From NCBI GenBank assembly GCA_020072785.1, contig JAIQGG010000002.1, positions 1,532,697 through 1,596,696 of the forward strand: a stretch of DNA of 64,000 nucleotides, read 5' to 3'. Shown here piece after piece: positions 17,900-26,483 of the stretch. The notes beneath the pieces were generated by a model, which saw nothing but the letters and a program-made list of their open reading frames with translations, did no database searches and was not told the origin of the DNA. Each line of letters begins with the position of its first letter. The stretch's first letter is position 1. The position numbers were made by a program, and so were the translations under genes. Source of the stretch: Terriglobia bacterium (lineage in GTDB: Bacteria > Acidobacteriota > Terriglobia > Acidiferrales > UBA7541).

Positions 17900-18202
17900 A
17901 TGGCCCAGGGACAGGCTACCAAAATTAAGAAGCGGAAGAAATCAGTCCTTAAGCGCGCGAAGCAATCTATACAACGGGCGGAAGTGAACCGCGCCAATCG
18001 CACCCGCGTGCGCACCATGATGCGGCGGCTGCGCACCGCCATCACCGCCGGCGATCAGGCCGCCGCGGCCAATCTCCTGCAGCCCACCATGTCCGCCATC
18101 GACAAGGCCATCGCCAAGGGCGTGCTGCACGAAAACTCCGGCAACCGCTACAAGTCGCGCCTGAGCCTCGCCTTGCTCAAGATCCAGGCCGCCAAGAAGT
18201 AG
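17900..18202 (+). CDS. rpsT: 30S ribosomal protein S20
   Basis: 100 residues, highly basic. The opening MAQGQATKIKKRKKSVLKR followed by NRANRTRVRTMMRRLR is typical of bS20, which binds 16S rRNA and acts early in 30S assembly. The ATG at 17900 is supported by AAGGAG six bases upstream; an upstream in-frame ATG (17777) lies within the divergent ATPase gene. It is monocistronic, with its own promoter and a strong terminator. Confidence 0.97.
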   Translation: MAQGQATKIKKRKKSVLKRAKQSIQRAEVNRANRTRVRTMMRRLRTAITAGDQAAAANLLQPTMSAIDKAIAKGVLHENSGNRYKSRLSLALLKIQAAKK

Positions 18203-18230
18203 CGGCGATAAATTTACAGATGCTTTGAGT

Positions 18231-18260
18231 AAGGGCGGGCTTCAGCCCGCCCTTCTTTTT
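18231..18260 (+). terminator. Strong rho-independent terminator of rpsT
   Basis: A 10-bp perfect stem, AAGGGCGGGC (18231-18240) and GCCCGCCCTT (18245-18254) around TTCA, followed by a T-rich tract to 18260. Confidence 0.9.
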
Positions 18261-18268
18261 GGGGGATG

Positions 18269-18297
18269 TTGAGCGGTGAAGCGATTGCACCGCTCAA
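18269..18297. repeat. Second perfect hairpin between rpsT and holA
   Basis: TTGAGCGGTG (18269-18278) and CACCGCTCAA (18288-18297) form a perfect 10-bp inverted repeat with a 9-base loop, 24 bases beyond the holA stop. It lacks a T-run on either side. It may stabilise or end the long holA-side transcript, or be a dispersed palindrome. Confidence 0.6.
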
Positions 18298-18321
18298 TTG
18301 TCTGACGTTTTCTGAATTGGG

Positions 18322-19371
18322 TCAGGCCGCCGAGGCGCTCCGCCTGGTCAGCCGCGTAATCAGGAAATCCAACAGCGCGCGCGGCTCCCGCACTCCGCCC
18401 TTCAGCCCGTCGTCGCACTCCTGCAGCGCCCGCAGTCCGCTCAGCAACTGCTCGCGTGACATCCGCCGCGCGCTCTGCAGCGCCAGCTCCGCCGTCTTTG
18501 GATGCATGCCCAGCTGCCGCGCCGCCTGCCACCCGTTCGCCGCGCCTTTTATTTCCTGCGCCTCGATCAGTTTCCGGTACATCCAGGCCATCGCCCCCAC
18601 CAGTGCCACCGGTTCATCGCCATCGCGCAGCAGCCGCTCCAGAAACTCCAGCGCCGTCTTGCGCTTCCCCGCCGCGAGCATGTCCGCCAGTTGCCATACC
18701 GTGTTCTTCTTGTGCGACACCACCAGCGCGGCCACGTCCTCGCGGCGGATGCGCCGCCGCTCCCCGGCATACGTCGCCAGCTTCTCCATCTCCGTCTTCA
18801 GCAGCTGCAGATCCTCGGCCACCCACTCGGCGAGATCCTCCGCCACGCCGGCCTCCAGCGCCACGCCCAGCTCGGAGGCCAGCGCGCCGGCCTGGGCCAT
18901 GGCCGCCGCGCGCCGCTCCTGCTCATTTTCCCCGAGGCTCACGGCCACCACCAGCGCCTTCTCCGCCAGGAGCTTGGCGAACTTCATGCGCTGGTCCAGC
19001 GACTCCGCTTCGATTACCAGCGTCGTGAACGGCGCGGGATCTTCCAGGTAGGCTTCGAGGGCTTTGACGAAATCGTCGCGCTTCGCGTCTCCCAGCTCTT
19101 CGATGGCTTCCGCCTCCTCGAGAAACACGACCTGCTGCGGCGAAAGCATGGGCATGGTCTGCGCCTGGTCCAGCGCCGCCTGGCCTTCCCCGCGCGCCGC
19201 GGAGAACCGCGAAAGCGCCCACGCGCGCGCCGCTTCCGGAACATACTTTTCGATCAGCAGCGTCCGGCAGGAATCCCGCAGAAAGGCCTCGTCGCCCAGC
19301 AGCAGCACCGCCGGGATGGCCTGGCCCTTCTCCATCCGCGCCAGCAGCTCCGCGGCGGCTATGCGCGCCAT
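18322..19371 (-). CDS. holA: DNA polymerase III delta subunit
   Basis: 349 residues. The opening VLLLGDEAFLRDSCRTLL and the central LATYAGERRRIRREDVAALV match the HolA AAA-like clamp loader subunit, which opens the beta sliding clamp. As usual for delta, no functional Walker A is seen. It overlaps the lptE stop by one base (TAATG), so translation is coupled. It is the last gene of a minus-strand series running from tsaB. Confidence 0.92.
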   Translation of the reverse strand: MARIAAAELLARMEKGQAIPAVLLLGDEAFLRDSCRTLLIEKYVPEAARAWALSRFSAARGEGQAALDQAQTMPMLSPQQVVFLEEAEAIEELGDAKRDDFVKALEAYLEDPAPFTTLVIEAESLDQRMKFAKLLAEKALVVAVSLGENEQERRAAAMAQAGALASELGVALEAGVAEDLAEWVAEDLQLLKTEMEKLATYAGERRRIRREDVAALVVSHKKNTVWQLADMLAAGKRKTALEFLERLLRDGDEPVALVGAMAWMYRKLIEAQEIKGAANGWQAARQLGMHPKTAELALQSARRMSREQLLSGLRALQECDDGLKGGVREPRALLDFLITRLTRRSASAA

Positions 19372-19904
19372 TAGTAGCTCTCCGTGATGGCCGCCACCAG
19401 GCGCGCGGCAAAGTCCCGCGCCATGCGTTCCACCGCGGGGTCCTGCTCTTCGAAAAAGCTCTTCACGTCCGTGGAGATCTCGTATTCGTTGCGGAAGAGG
19501 AAATCAGCGTTGTGGTAGAGGACGCGCTTCGTCGCCGTCTCCTCCAGGAATACCTCGCAGTGCATGGTCACCAGCATGGTCGTGGCCCGCCCTGTGGCCG
19601 TGTCGTAGAGCAGCGGCGACACTTCCAAGCTCAGCACCTTCCCGCGGACCACGGCATCGGCATTGGCCGCATTGGACACGATGCGGTATCCCGCCCGCGC
19701 CAGGAATTCGTGCACCGTGGCCTCGGTCAGCCGCTGCTCGATGCGGTAGCGTGTGGTGCGGTTCTCGAACGCCGGCACCGCGATGCTCTGGATGCCGGCG
19801 GGCAGCGCATTCGTCCGCCCCGCCACGCGATAGCCGCATCCCCCCGCCAGCGCCGCGGCCAGCGCCGCAGCGCTCAGCAGCCCCCACATTCGTCCATTTC
19901 TCAC
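19371..19904 (-). CDS. lptE: LPS assembly lipoprotein LptE-like
   Basis: 177 residues from a GTG start that overlaps the upstream stop (GTGA). A lipoprotein signal peptide ends in the lipobox LAGGC, giving a mature N-terminus CGYRVAGR. The phrase IQSIAVPAFENRTTRYRIEQ and the DPAVERMARDFAARLV C-terminus match LptE, which plugs the LptD barrel for lipopolysaccharide insertion in the outer membrane. Its position directly ahead of holA is the same as in many proteobacteria and supports the call. lptD is not in the window. Confidence 0.85.
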   Translation of the reverse strand: MRNGRMWGLLSAAALAAALAGGCGYRVAGRTNALPAGIQSIAVPAFENRTTRYRIEQRLTEATVHEFLARAGYRIVSNAANADAVVRGKVLSLEVSPLLYDTATGRATTMLVTMHCEVFLEETATKRVLYHNADFLFRNEYEISTDVKSFFEEQDPAVERMARDFAARLVAAITESY

Positions 19905-20902
19905 AGCAGCCTCTCCGCCAGCCGCACGGCGTTCGATGCCGGCAGCTTCACGTTATCCGCGGCGCCCCACAGCCACCACGCTCCGCGCAGCGCCGGATCC
20001 GCTTCCGGCTGCGCAACGTGGATGCCCGTATCCCCTGCGGTCAGATTGCTCGGCCCCGCTTCACCCGGCCCCGCCAGCACGAAACCGGCCTCGCGGCACG
20101 CCCCTGCGATTCCCTCCGCCGTCGCCTCCGGCGCCAGATCCGCGCACGCAGCAAAGGTATATCCGTAAAACACCGGCGCATGCAACACCTGCAGCGACGG
20201 AGCGATCCCCGCCCCGCCCAGGCAGGCGGCCGTTTCCCGGCGCACCCGCGCTCGCTCCTCCGCCAGATTCTGCGCGCTTTCTTCCCCGTAGTGTTCCAGC
20301 AGGTTGAAAGCCACCTGCGTTCCGAAGACCGGATGCCCCGCGGGCTGAAAGCCGAGAAGCTGCGTCGTCTGACTTTCCAGCTCTTCGATGCCCGGTCGCC
20401 CGGCCTCGGAAACGGGCCGGAAGAAGAGCAGCATCAGCCGCCGCAATCCGGCGCGCTGCAGCGCCAGCGAGAGCAGCGCGGCAATCGTGCCGGGCGCCGA
20501 CGGCACGCAAAACACGCTGCCCTCCGGCCGCGCCGCCGCTCCGCGCGGCGTTTCCAACTGGGGAAACCACACCGTCGTTCCCTTTTCTTCCAGCAGGCCC
20601 CCGGAGAGATCGATCACCTTCGCGCCGGAACGCTGCGCGGCTCCGGCGTTACGCCGCGCAAAGGCCGCCGACCCTGCAAAGAACACGCATTGGGCGCGGG
20701 AAAAACTGTCCTCCTCGACCGGCTGGATCACCGCCGGCTCGCCTCCCGCTTCGGTGAGTATCCCCGCGGCTAGCTCCTCATCCACCAGCCGGAAATCCGC
20801 CGCGGCAAAACGCCCTTCTTCGAGCAACTGGCGCAGTTCCGCGCCCAGCAGCGAGGAGGCGCCGGCGATGACTATTCGGGGAGAACTGAAGCTGGGGGAC
20901 AT
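19901..20902 (-). CDS. Aspartate-semialdehyde dehydrogenase-like protein lacking the catalytic Cys
   Basis: 333 residues with the two-domain Asd fold: an N-terminal Rossmann motif (IVIAGASSLLGAELRQLL) and a C-terminal dimerisation domain. In true Asd the nucleophile lies in a segment like ANPNCST; here the aligned part reads PSAPGTIAALL with no Cys. The protein also lacks an obvious dapA or other lysine/threonine neighbour. It therefore resembles the USG-1 type paralogues, whose role is unsettled. It sits between pssA and lptE, 3 bases behind pssA, and is translationally coupled to lptE. Enzymatic activity as Asd is unlikely. Confidence 0.75.
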   Translation of the reverse strand: MSPSFSSPRIVIAGASSLLGAELRQLLEEGRFAAADFRLVDEELAAGILTEAGGEPAVIQPVEEDSFSRAQCVFFAGSAAFARRNAGAAQRSGAKVIDLSGGLLEEKGTTVWFPQLETPRGAAARPEGSVFCVPSAPGTIAALLSLALQRAGLRRLMLLFFRPVSEAGRPGIEELESQTTQLLGFQPAGHPVFGTQVAFNLLEHYGEESAQNLAEERARVRRETAACLGGAGIAPSLQVLHAPVFYGYTFAACADLAPEATAEGIAGACREAGFVLAGPGEAGPSNLTAGDTGIHVAQPEADPALRGAWWLWGAADNVKLPASNAVRLAERLL

Positions 20903-20905
20903 GGA

Positions 20906-21745
20906 TCAGGCGGTCCGAGTGACCGCATGGTGCCGCACCCAGCGCACCACGTGCAGCACCATGCCAATGCTGGCGTAGCCCACGGCAAAAAAGAAGAGCG
21001 TTATCTCCGAATACAGCCATACGGCGGCCACAATCAGGGCAATAATGACGATCGCCAGCGAGGGCTGCCGCTTCGTCCACGCCACGTCCTTGAAGCTGTA
21101 GTAGCGCACGGTGCTGGTCATCAACGCTCCCAGTACCGCCGCCAGCAACAGCCAGCCCGCCGACCAGCGCCAGTCCTGCAGCGGCACCTTGAAGGCGTGC
21201 ACAATCGCCGCAATCACCCCGGCCCCCGCCGGTGTGGGCATCCCCACGAAATAGCCCAGGCCACCCGGAGCCATGCCCTGCACATTGAAGCGCGCCAGCC
21301 GCCAGGCGCAGCAGATCAGAAAGATCAGGCAGCTCAGCCATCCGAGTTGCGCAAGCTGTTGCACGGAAATGGATTCCTGCGCCGGCAGGCTGCGCACCCC
21401 CCACGCATACGCCAGCACGGCGGGCGCAATCCCGAAACTCACCACGTCCGCCAGCGAATCGAACTGCTTCCCGAATTCCGTGTTCGTCCCGGTCATGCGC
21501 GCCACGCGCCCATCCAGTGAATCGAAGAGAATCGCGTACCCGATGGCCTTCGCCGCATGGTCGAAGTCGTGCGTCGCACCCCCCAGCGCGGCCACCACGG
21601 CGTAGTAGCCGCAGAGAAGATTGGCCACCGTGAAGACGCTCGGCAGAAGATAGATCCCGCGCCGCAAGCGCTCTCCGCGCTTGTGCCGCGGATCAAATGG
21701 CAAACCTGTCTGTTCCGCCACGCCTTTTCCCGCGAACTCTGCCAT
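20906..21745 (-). CDS. pssA: CDP-diacylglycerol-serine O-phosphatidyltransferase
   Basis: 279 residues, multi-pass membrane enzyme making phosphatidylserine from CDP-diacylglycerol and serine. The CDP-alcohol phosphotransferase motif D-x2-DG-x2-AR-x8-G-x3-D-x3-D is complete, from DSLDGRVAR to KQFDSLAD. Around eight hydrophobic helices follow. psd lies 37 bases upstream on the same strand, so both steps to phosphatidylethanolamine are encoded together. Confidence 0.95.
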   Translation of the reverse strand: MAEFAGKGVAEQTGLPFDPRHKRGERLRRGIYLLPSVFTVANLLCGYYAVVAALGGATHDFDHAAKAIGYAILFDSLDGRVARMTGTNTEFGKQFDSLADVVSFGIAPAVLAYAWGVRSLPAQESISVQQLAQLGWLSCLIFLICCAWRLARFNVQGMAPGGLGYFVGMPTPAGAGVIAAIVHAFKVPLQDWRWSAGWLLLAAVLGALMTSTVRYYSFKDVAWTKRQPSLAIVIIALIVAAVWLYSEITLFFFAVGYASIGMVLHVVRWVRHHAVTRTA

Positions 21746-21782
21746 CCTCGCACCCGTCCCTGTTGCCAGCTCTTACCGCCTC

Positions 21783-22451
21783 TTACCGGCTTTCATCCCC
21801 GGCAGCCTTCCCCGCCATCCACCGCGCCACCACACTGGAGCCTCCGCGCACCGTCTGCCCCGGCTGGACCACAATTTCCGCCTCGCTGGGCAGCCACACG
21901 TCCACGCGCGATCCGAAACGCACCAGCCCGATGCGGTCCCCGCGCCCCACCTTGTCACCCGGCTTCTTCCAGCAGATCACGCGCCGCGCAATCCAGCCCG
22001 CGATCTGCTTGAACACCATCTCCCCCGTCTCCGTCTTGAGGTGAATGATGTTCTGTTCGTTTTCGAAAGAGGCCCGCGCGCGCATCGCTCCATAGAACTT
22101 GCCCGGGCGGTATTCCACGTTGGCAATCGTGCCCGCGATCGGTGCGCGGTTCACATGGACATTCCACACCGCCAGGAAAATGCTGATGCGCTTGCCAGGC
22201 TTTCCCGCAAACTCTTCTTCGGTCACCACCACCACGCGTCCGTCCGCCGGCGATACCACTGCCCCCGGTTCCCCCGGGATCAGCCGTTCCGGGTCGCGGA
22301 AAAACGAAAAAACAAACAACGCCAGCGCCACCAGCACCACGCCGGCCGCCGTCCAGTGCAGGAGCAGCGCCCCCGCGCCCAGCGCCAGCACCGGCAGACC
22401 GAACGTGTACCCTTCGCGGACCATACGTGTGCCGCAGCCACGCCGCGCCAC
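21783..22451 (-). CDS. psd: Phosphatidylserine decarboxylase (short PSD-A type)
   Basis: About 222 residues. Psd makes phosphatidylethanolamine and matures by self-cleavage at a Gly-Ser bond to form a pyruvoyl group; here the site is in VRGGSSVVARW near the C-terminus. Other family segments are VVSPADGRVV, VNRAPIAGTI and GDRIGLVRFGSRVDVWLP. Two hydrophobic helices are near the N-terminus. The GTG at 22451 has a GGGGG nine bases upstream; ATG 22424 is an alternative that begins at MVREGYTFG. It pairs functionally with pssA just downstream. Confidence 0.93.
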   Translation of the reverse strand: MARRGCGTRMVREGYTFGLPVLALGAGALLLHWTAAGVVLVALALFVFSFFRDPERLIPGEPGAVVSPADGRVVVVTEEEFAGKPGKRISIFLAVWNVHVNRAPIAGTIANVEYRPGKFYGAMRARASFENEQNIIHLKTETGEMVFKQIAGWIARRVICWKKPGDKVGRGDRIGLVRFGSRVDVWLPSEAEIVVQPGQTVRGGSSVVARWMAGKAAGDESR

Positions 22452-22513
22452 TCCGCGTCGCCCCCGGCATCGTCATTCTACGACAGAAATGCTCCCGCCA
22501 GACGCGCTTATCG

Positions 22514-22744
22514 TCACGCGCACGCGTGCCCTTGGCGTTTCAGCAACTGCTGCATCTCGTCTTTCACGCGAAGTTTTAGTTTTTTTAGCCGGACTTCTTC
22601 GAGGAGGTCTTCCGCACTGAGGTAAGGGGAGAGAGTCAAGCGGTGCAGTTCTGCTTCGTACTGCGTGTGCTGCTCGGCCAGCTTCTGATATTCGGCATCC
22701 GCATCCAGGTACTGTTCACCGGGATTCCGCTGCAGACTGGACAT
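22514..22744 (-). CDS. YdcH/DUF465-type small coiled-coil protein
   Basis: 76 residues, almost entirely alpha-helical and charged. The pattern ending LKKLKLRVKDEMQQLLKR matches the DUF465 (YdcH) family of short two-helix coiled-coil proteins. The function of the family is unknown. It lies between psd and rimI on the same strand, with 94 bases to rimI. Confidence 0.75.
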   Translation of the reverse strand: MSSLQRNPGEQYLDADAEYQKLAEQHTQYEAELHRLTLSPYLSAEDLLEEVRLKKLKLRVKDEMQQLLKRQGHACA

Positions 22745-22838
22745 GCGTCCTCCTATTGTGTGCGGTGGTGGCTACATAGGCGTAACCTAGCACAGAGGCG
22801 GCGGGGAGCCAAGCATCTCTTTGTCTTTTCTCGGGCAA

Positions 22839-23315
22839 CTATCCAGAAAATTCCAGGGCCATGCAGACGGCGTCTTCCCGCGGCTCCTCGTAATAGGCCG
22901 CGCGCCGCCCCGCCCCGCGGAAGCCCAGCCCTTCGTAGAACGCGATCGCGCCCCGGTTCGACGCGCGCACCTCCAGAAAGACCCGGCGCACTCCCTGCCC
23001 CCGGAATTCCCGCAACGCCTCCTGGGCCAGCGCCGTCGCGTATCCCCGGCGCCGCGATTCCGGAGCCATGGCCAAGTTCAGGATCTCCGCTTCGTCCGCC
23101 GCGCAACGGGCTACCAGGAAACCCACCGTTGCCGCGCCCGCCTGGGCAACCCAGCCGCGGCAACCGGCCTCGCGCAGCCGGGCGTAGGCCTCTTCGCTCC
23201 ACGCCGCGGCTTCCGCGCACCGCCGTGCAATGCGCACCGCCTCCGCCGCATCCCCCGGTTCCAGCGCACGCAACCTCAGTTCCGGCAGCGGCTCCGCTTG
23301 CGATTCACCGCGCAT
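22839..23315 (-). CDS. rimI: GNAT N-acetyltransferase RimI-like
   Basis: 158 residues from the ATG at 23315; the open frame extends further upstream, but that part lies inside tsaB. The acetyl-CoA binding motif is PESRRRGYATAL, followed by VFLEVRASNRGAIAFYEGLGF, the standard RimI signature. RimI acetylates the N-terminus of ribosomal protein S18 and other proteins. It overlaps the 3' end of tsaB by 11 bases; tsaB-rimI pairs are common. Confidence 0.9.
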   Translation of the reverse strand: MRGESQAEPLPELRLRALEPGDAAEAVRIARRCAEAAAWSEEAYARLREAGCRGWVAQAGAATVGFLVARCAADEAEILNLAMAPESRRRGYATALAQEALREFRGQGVRRVFLEVRASNRGAIAFYEGLGFRGAGRRAAYYEEPREDAVCMALEFSG

Positions 23316-24027
23316 GCCCGGCTGCACCCGTGGTGTCTTTCCAGGAACGCTTTGCGTCCGATCGCCGGATGTAGTTCGCATCCAGCACCAGCGCATCCAC
23401 CAGCTTTCCCGCCTGCGCCTGCAGGTAGCCAATCTGCCCGATCCGTGGCGCCAGAACTGTCGTTACCACCTGCACTCGATCTCCAGCCTGCTCCCGTTCC
23501 GCCCACCACGGCGCACCCAGGACCAGATCCTTGTCCGGCGTGGCCCAGCAGACTCGCTCCCCGGGAATCGCCCGCCGCACGGTCTCCACAAACTCCTTGA
23601 GCGGAGAGACGCTTTCCTCCCCCTGCAACACCACTCTCCCCCCTTCTCGGTGATACAGTCCCGCGTACACCTCGCCCCGGCTGCCATTCACCAGCGCGGC
23701 AATCCACTCTCCCCCGCTCCCCTCACTGGCAATTGCTTCCAAACGCGAGACCGCGCCAATTCCCCGTCCATAAATCTCCGCCAGTGCCTTAACCGTGGTC
23801 AGGCCCACCCGCAGACCAGTGAACGACCCCGGCCCCGCCGTCACCACGTATACCTCCACCTCGCCGAGTACAGCTTCTCTCTGCGCCAAAACCCTCTGAA
23901 TGGCTGGAATCAGCCAGGAGGAATAGTCCTCAACGGTGTCATGGACGGCCACGGCTTCTGCTACCCCGTCACGGAGCAGACAGACGCTCCCTCGCGAGTC
24001 GCACGTATCCACGCTAAGCAGAATCAC
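23305..24027 (-). CDS. tsaB: tRNA threonylcarbamoyladenosine biosynthesis protein TsaB
   Basis: 240 residues, ASKHA-fold paralogue of TsaD that scaffolds the TsaB-TsaD-TsaE complex for t6A37 modification of ANN-decoding tRNAs. Family landmarks are MILLSVDTCDSRGSVCLL and VVTAGPGSFTGLRVGLTTVKALAE. Like other TsaB proteins it lacks the metal-binding histidines of TsaD. It overlaps rimI. The partner gene tsaD lies about 4.5 kb away on the same strand, separated by carD and hyuBA. Confidence 0.93.
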   Translation of the reverse strand: MILLSVDTCDSRGSVCLLRDGVAEAVAVHDTVEDYSSWLIPAIQRVLAQREAVLGEVEVYVVTAGPGSFTGLRVGLTTVKALAEIYGRGIGAVSRLEAIASEGSGGEWIAALVNGSRGEVYAGLYHREGGRVVLQGEESVSPLKEFVETVRRAIPGERVCWATPDKDLVLGAPWWAEREQAGDRVQVVTTVLAPRIGQIGYLQAQAGKLVDALVLDANYIRRSDAKRSWKDTTGAAGHAR

Positions 24028-24240
24028 GGACCTATTCTAACCCATGCCGGCTGAGGCGGATGCAGGACACTAACATTCTCCAGCGCCAGTCTTGAACATG
24101 AAACCAGTGGAGCTGGGGATGCAGAAGCAGCTCTTTCAGGGAAAGCAAAACAGCATGTAATATTACCGTAAGATAAGAGCAATTCAGCTGCCAAAGAACA
24201 TTGCAAAATTCCCTATCTAATTGATTCCAGAGGAAATATC

Positions 24241-24269
24241 TTGACTCTTTCCACACAATTCTTTATTCT
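24241..24269 (+). promoter_or_regulatory. Sigma-70 promoter of carD
   Basis: TTGACT (24241-24246), a 17-base spacer and TATTCT (24264-24269). Transcription would start near 24276, about 25 bases before the chosen carD ATG. The 213 bases between tsaB and this promoter are AT-rich for the window and show no gene. Confidence 0.65.
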
Positions 24270-24300
24270 ACACATGCATTCCAGGGGGGCATCCGATCCT

Positions 24301-24822
24301 ATGGAGTATAAAATCGGCGATAAGGTTGTATATCCGAACCACGGCGTTGGGCTCGTAGAACAGATCAGTTATGGAGTTTTAAACGGTCGTACCGAACGCT
24401 ATTTGATGATTCGCATAACTTCCAGCGGCTTGCGCGTGATGGTGCCACATTCGAACGCGCCGGCCGTCGGCCTGCGTCCTGTTATTCGTCCCGTGGACAC
24501 CAGCAAGGTCCTCGGTTTCCTCGAAAAAGGCAAACTGAACTCCCACCACGACTGGAAACACCGCTTCAAGGAGAATTCCGAGCGCATGCGTACCGGTTCT
24601 CTCCTGGAAGTCGCCGTCGTCCTGAAAAGCCTGGTCTCCCTCAGCCGCAGCAAGCCGCTCTCGTTCCGCGAAAAGAAAATGCTGGAGCGCGCCAAGTATC
24701 TCCTGGTCAGCGAAATGGCCACATCGAGAAATACCTCCGCGGAATCGGCGGAAACACTCGTTGTGAAATCGCTGGCGAAGGCCAAGCTGCAGTTCCCGGT
24801 GATGCTGGAAAAAGTGGACTAG
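24301..24822 (+). CDS. carD: CarD-family transcriptional regulator
   Basis: 173 residues from ATG 24301. The N-terminal RNA polymerase interaction domain reads MEYKIGDKVVYPNHGVGLVE and is like the one in Mfd. The helical C-terminal domain (MRTGSLLEVAVVLKSLVSLS, FREKKMLERAKYLLVSEMA) contacts promoter DNA in characterised CarD proteins. CarD stabilises open complexes, mainly at rRNA and housekeeping promoters. The ATG is favoured over in-frame starts at 24241 and 24274 because these lie in or at the promoter and the family begins at MEYK. A G-rich AGGGGGG lies 11 bases upstream. The stop shares CTAG with the convergent hyuB stop. Confidence 0.95.
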   Translation: MEYKIGDKVVYPNHGVGLVEQISYGVLNGRTERYLMIRITSSGLRVMVPHSNAPAVGLRPVIRPVDTSKVLGFLEKGKLNSHHDWKHRFKENSERMRTGSLLEVAVVLKSLVSLSRSKPLSFREKKMLERAKYLLVSEMATSRNTSAESAETLVVKSLAKAKLQFPVMLEKVD

Positions 24823-26483
24823 TTTCTTCCTGGATCTTTCCCGGCGCGCGTCCCCCTCGGGTCACGCGCCGGCTTTCTTTTCGCGCGTCCCCAGCCTCCG
24901 CCGCCCGGCGTTTCGATGCGCAGGATGTCGCCCGCCAGCACGTCCAGCACGCACTTCCCCGGAAGCCCGCGCGCTTTTCCGTTTCGAATCTGCAGATTCT
25001 TTCCCGGCGCGCCGCTTTTTCCGCCCTGCAGCCCATACGGCCCGCGCTCCCGGCGGTCGCACAGCAACCCCGCTTGCGCAGGAGCCAATAATTCCAGTTC
25101 GCGCACGATCCCGTCGCCGCCGCGGAACTCCCCTTTGCCGCCCGAGGCCCTGCGAATCCGGTAGGCGCGCAGGCGCACCGGATAGACCTGCTCCAGCACC
25201 TCAATGGGCGTATTCCAGGAATTGGTCATGTGCGTGTGGATGGCCGATGCGCCGTCGAGCCCCGGCCGCGCGCCCATCCCCCCGGCAATCGTCTCGTAGT
25301 AGGCGAACGGCGCATTCGCGTTGCGCGGATCAAGCCCCCCCAGCGTCAGATTGTTCATTGTGCCTTGGCTCGCCGCAGGGATCCGCGCCGGCACCACCCG
25401 CGCCAGCGCGCGCAGCAGCGTGTCCACAATGCGCTGCGAGGTCTCCACGTTCCCGCCCGCAACCGCCGCCGGAGGCTGCGCGTTCACAATCGTTCCCGGC
25501 GGCGCGTAAATCCGGATCGGACGCAGCAGCCCCGACGTGGCCGGAACCTCTTCTCCCAGCAGGCAGCGGAACACGTAATACACTGCCGAAATCGTGATCG
25601 CTTCGACGGCGTTCACATTGCCCGGGCACTGCGCAGCAGACCCGCTGAAATCCACCTCCGCCGCGCGCTTGCCGATGCGCACCCGCACCGCGATGCGCAG
25701 CGCCTTCCCGCTCACCCCGTCGCCATCCAGATAATCTTCCGCGTTGTACGTTCCCGCCGGAAGCTCCGCCAGCGCCCCGCGCATCATTTCCGCCGAATAC
25801 TCCAGCAGGTGCCCTGCATAGCGCTGCATCTCCGCCGCCCCGTTGCGCCCCACCATCTCCCGCAGCCGCCGCTCGCCGATGCGGCAGGCCGCCACCTGCG
25901 CGGAGAGATCGCCCTCGCGCTCCGCGGGCGTGCGCACGTTGGCCAGGAACACCGCCAGCACGCCGTCGTTGCGCCGCCCTTCCTCGTACAGCTTTACCGG
26001 CGGGATGCGCAGCCCTTCCTGATAAATCTCGCGTGCCGGACCCATTGACCCGGCCAGCGCCCCGCCGATATCCGCGTGGTGCGCTCGGTTGGCCACGTAA
26101 AACAGCGGCCGCCTGTCTCCGCGCAGATAGACCGGCATGACCAAAGTCACGTCCGGCAAGTGCGTGCCCCCCGCGAAGGGGTCGTTGAGCACGGCAATGT
26201 CTCCCGGGCGCAGCACAAAGGCCCGGCGCACCGCCGCCACCGAAGCCGGCATCGACCCCAGGTGCACTGGCATGTGGTCGCCCATGGCCAGCACCTCCCC
26301 GTCACCGTCATACACCGCGCAGGAATAGTCCCGCCGCTCCTTGATGTTCGGCGAAAACGCTGAACGCCGCAGCCCCGCGCCCATCTCTTCGGCCACCGAG
26401 TGGAACAGGTTCTTGAAGATCTCCAGCCGCGTCGGGTCCACTTGGCCCCTATGTTTTCCGGGGATTCGTTTAGCGCCGCGCAT
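24819..26483 (-). CDS. hyuB: Hydantoinase/oxoprolinase B subunit
   Basis: 554 residues, HyuB family. Typical segments are [36 protein letters not shown] and a Gly-rich C-terminus with [12 protein letters not shown]. With HyuA it forms an ATP-dependent amidohydrolase acting on hydantoins, 5-oxoproline or related lactams/ketones; the substrate cannot be assigned. The start overlaps hyuA by 14 bases. The C-terminal ~20 residues are basic and low-complexity. It converges on carD, with overlapping stop codons. Confidence 0.9.
   Translation of the reverse strand: MRGAKRIPGKHRGQVDPTRLEIFKNLFHSVAEEMGAGLRRSAFSPNIKERRDYSCAVYDGDGEVLAMGDHMPVHLGSMPASVAAVRRAFVLRPGDIAVLNDPFAGGTHLPDVTLVMPVYLRGDRRPLFYVANRAHHADIGGALAGSMGPAREIYQEGLRIPPVKLYEEGRRNDGVLAVFLANVRTPAEREGDLSAQVAACRIGERRLREMVGRNGAAEMQRYAGHLLEYSAEMMRGALAELPAGTYNAEDYLDGDGVSGKALRIAVRVRIGKRAAEVDFSGSAAQCPGNVNAVEAITISAVYYVFRCLLGEEVPATSGLLRPIRIYAPPGTIVNAQPPAAVAGGNVETSQRIVDTLLRALARVVPARIPAASQGTMNNLTLGGLDPRNANAPFAYYETIAGGMGARPGLDGASAIHTHMTNSWNTPIEVLEQVYPVRLRAYRIRRASGGKGEFRGGDGIVRELELLAPAQAGLLCDRRERGPYGLQGGKSGAPGKNLQIRNGKARGLPGKCVLDVLAGDILRIETPGGGGWGRAKRKPARDPRGTRAGKDPGRN

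Noticed and set aside
24024-24256. Two small minus-strand frames between tsaB and carD
   Set aside because: Overlapping frames in AT-rich intergenic DNA without recognisable start sites or motifs.
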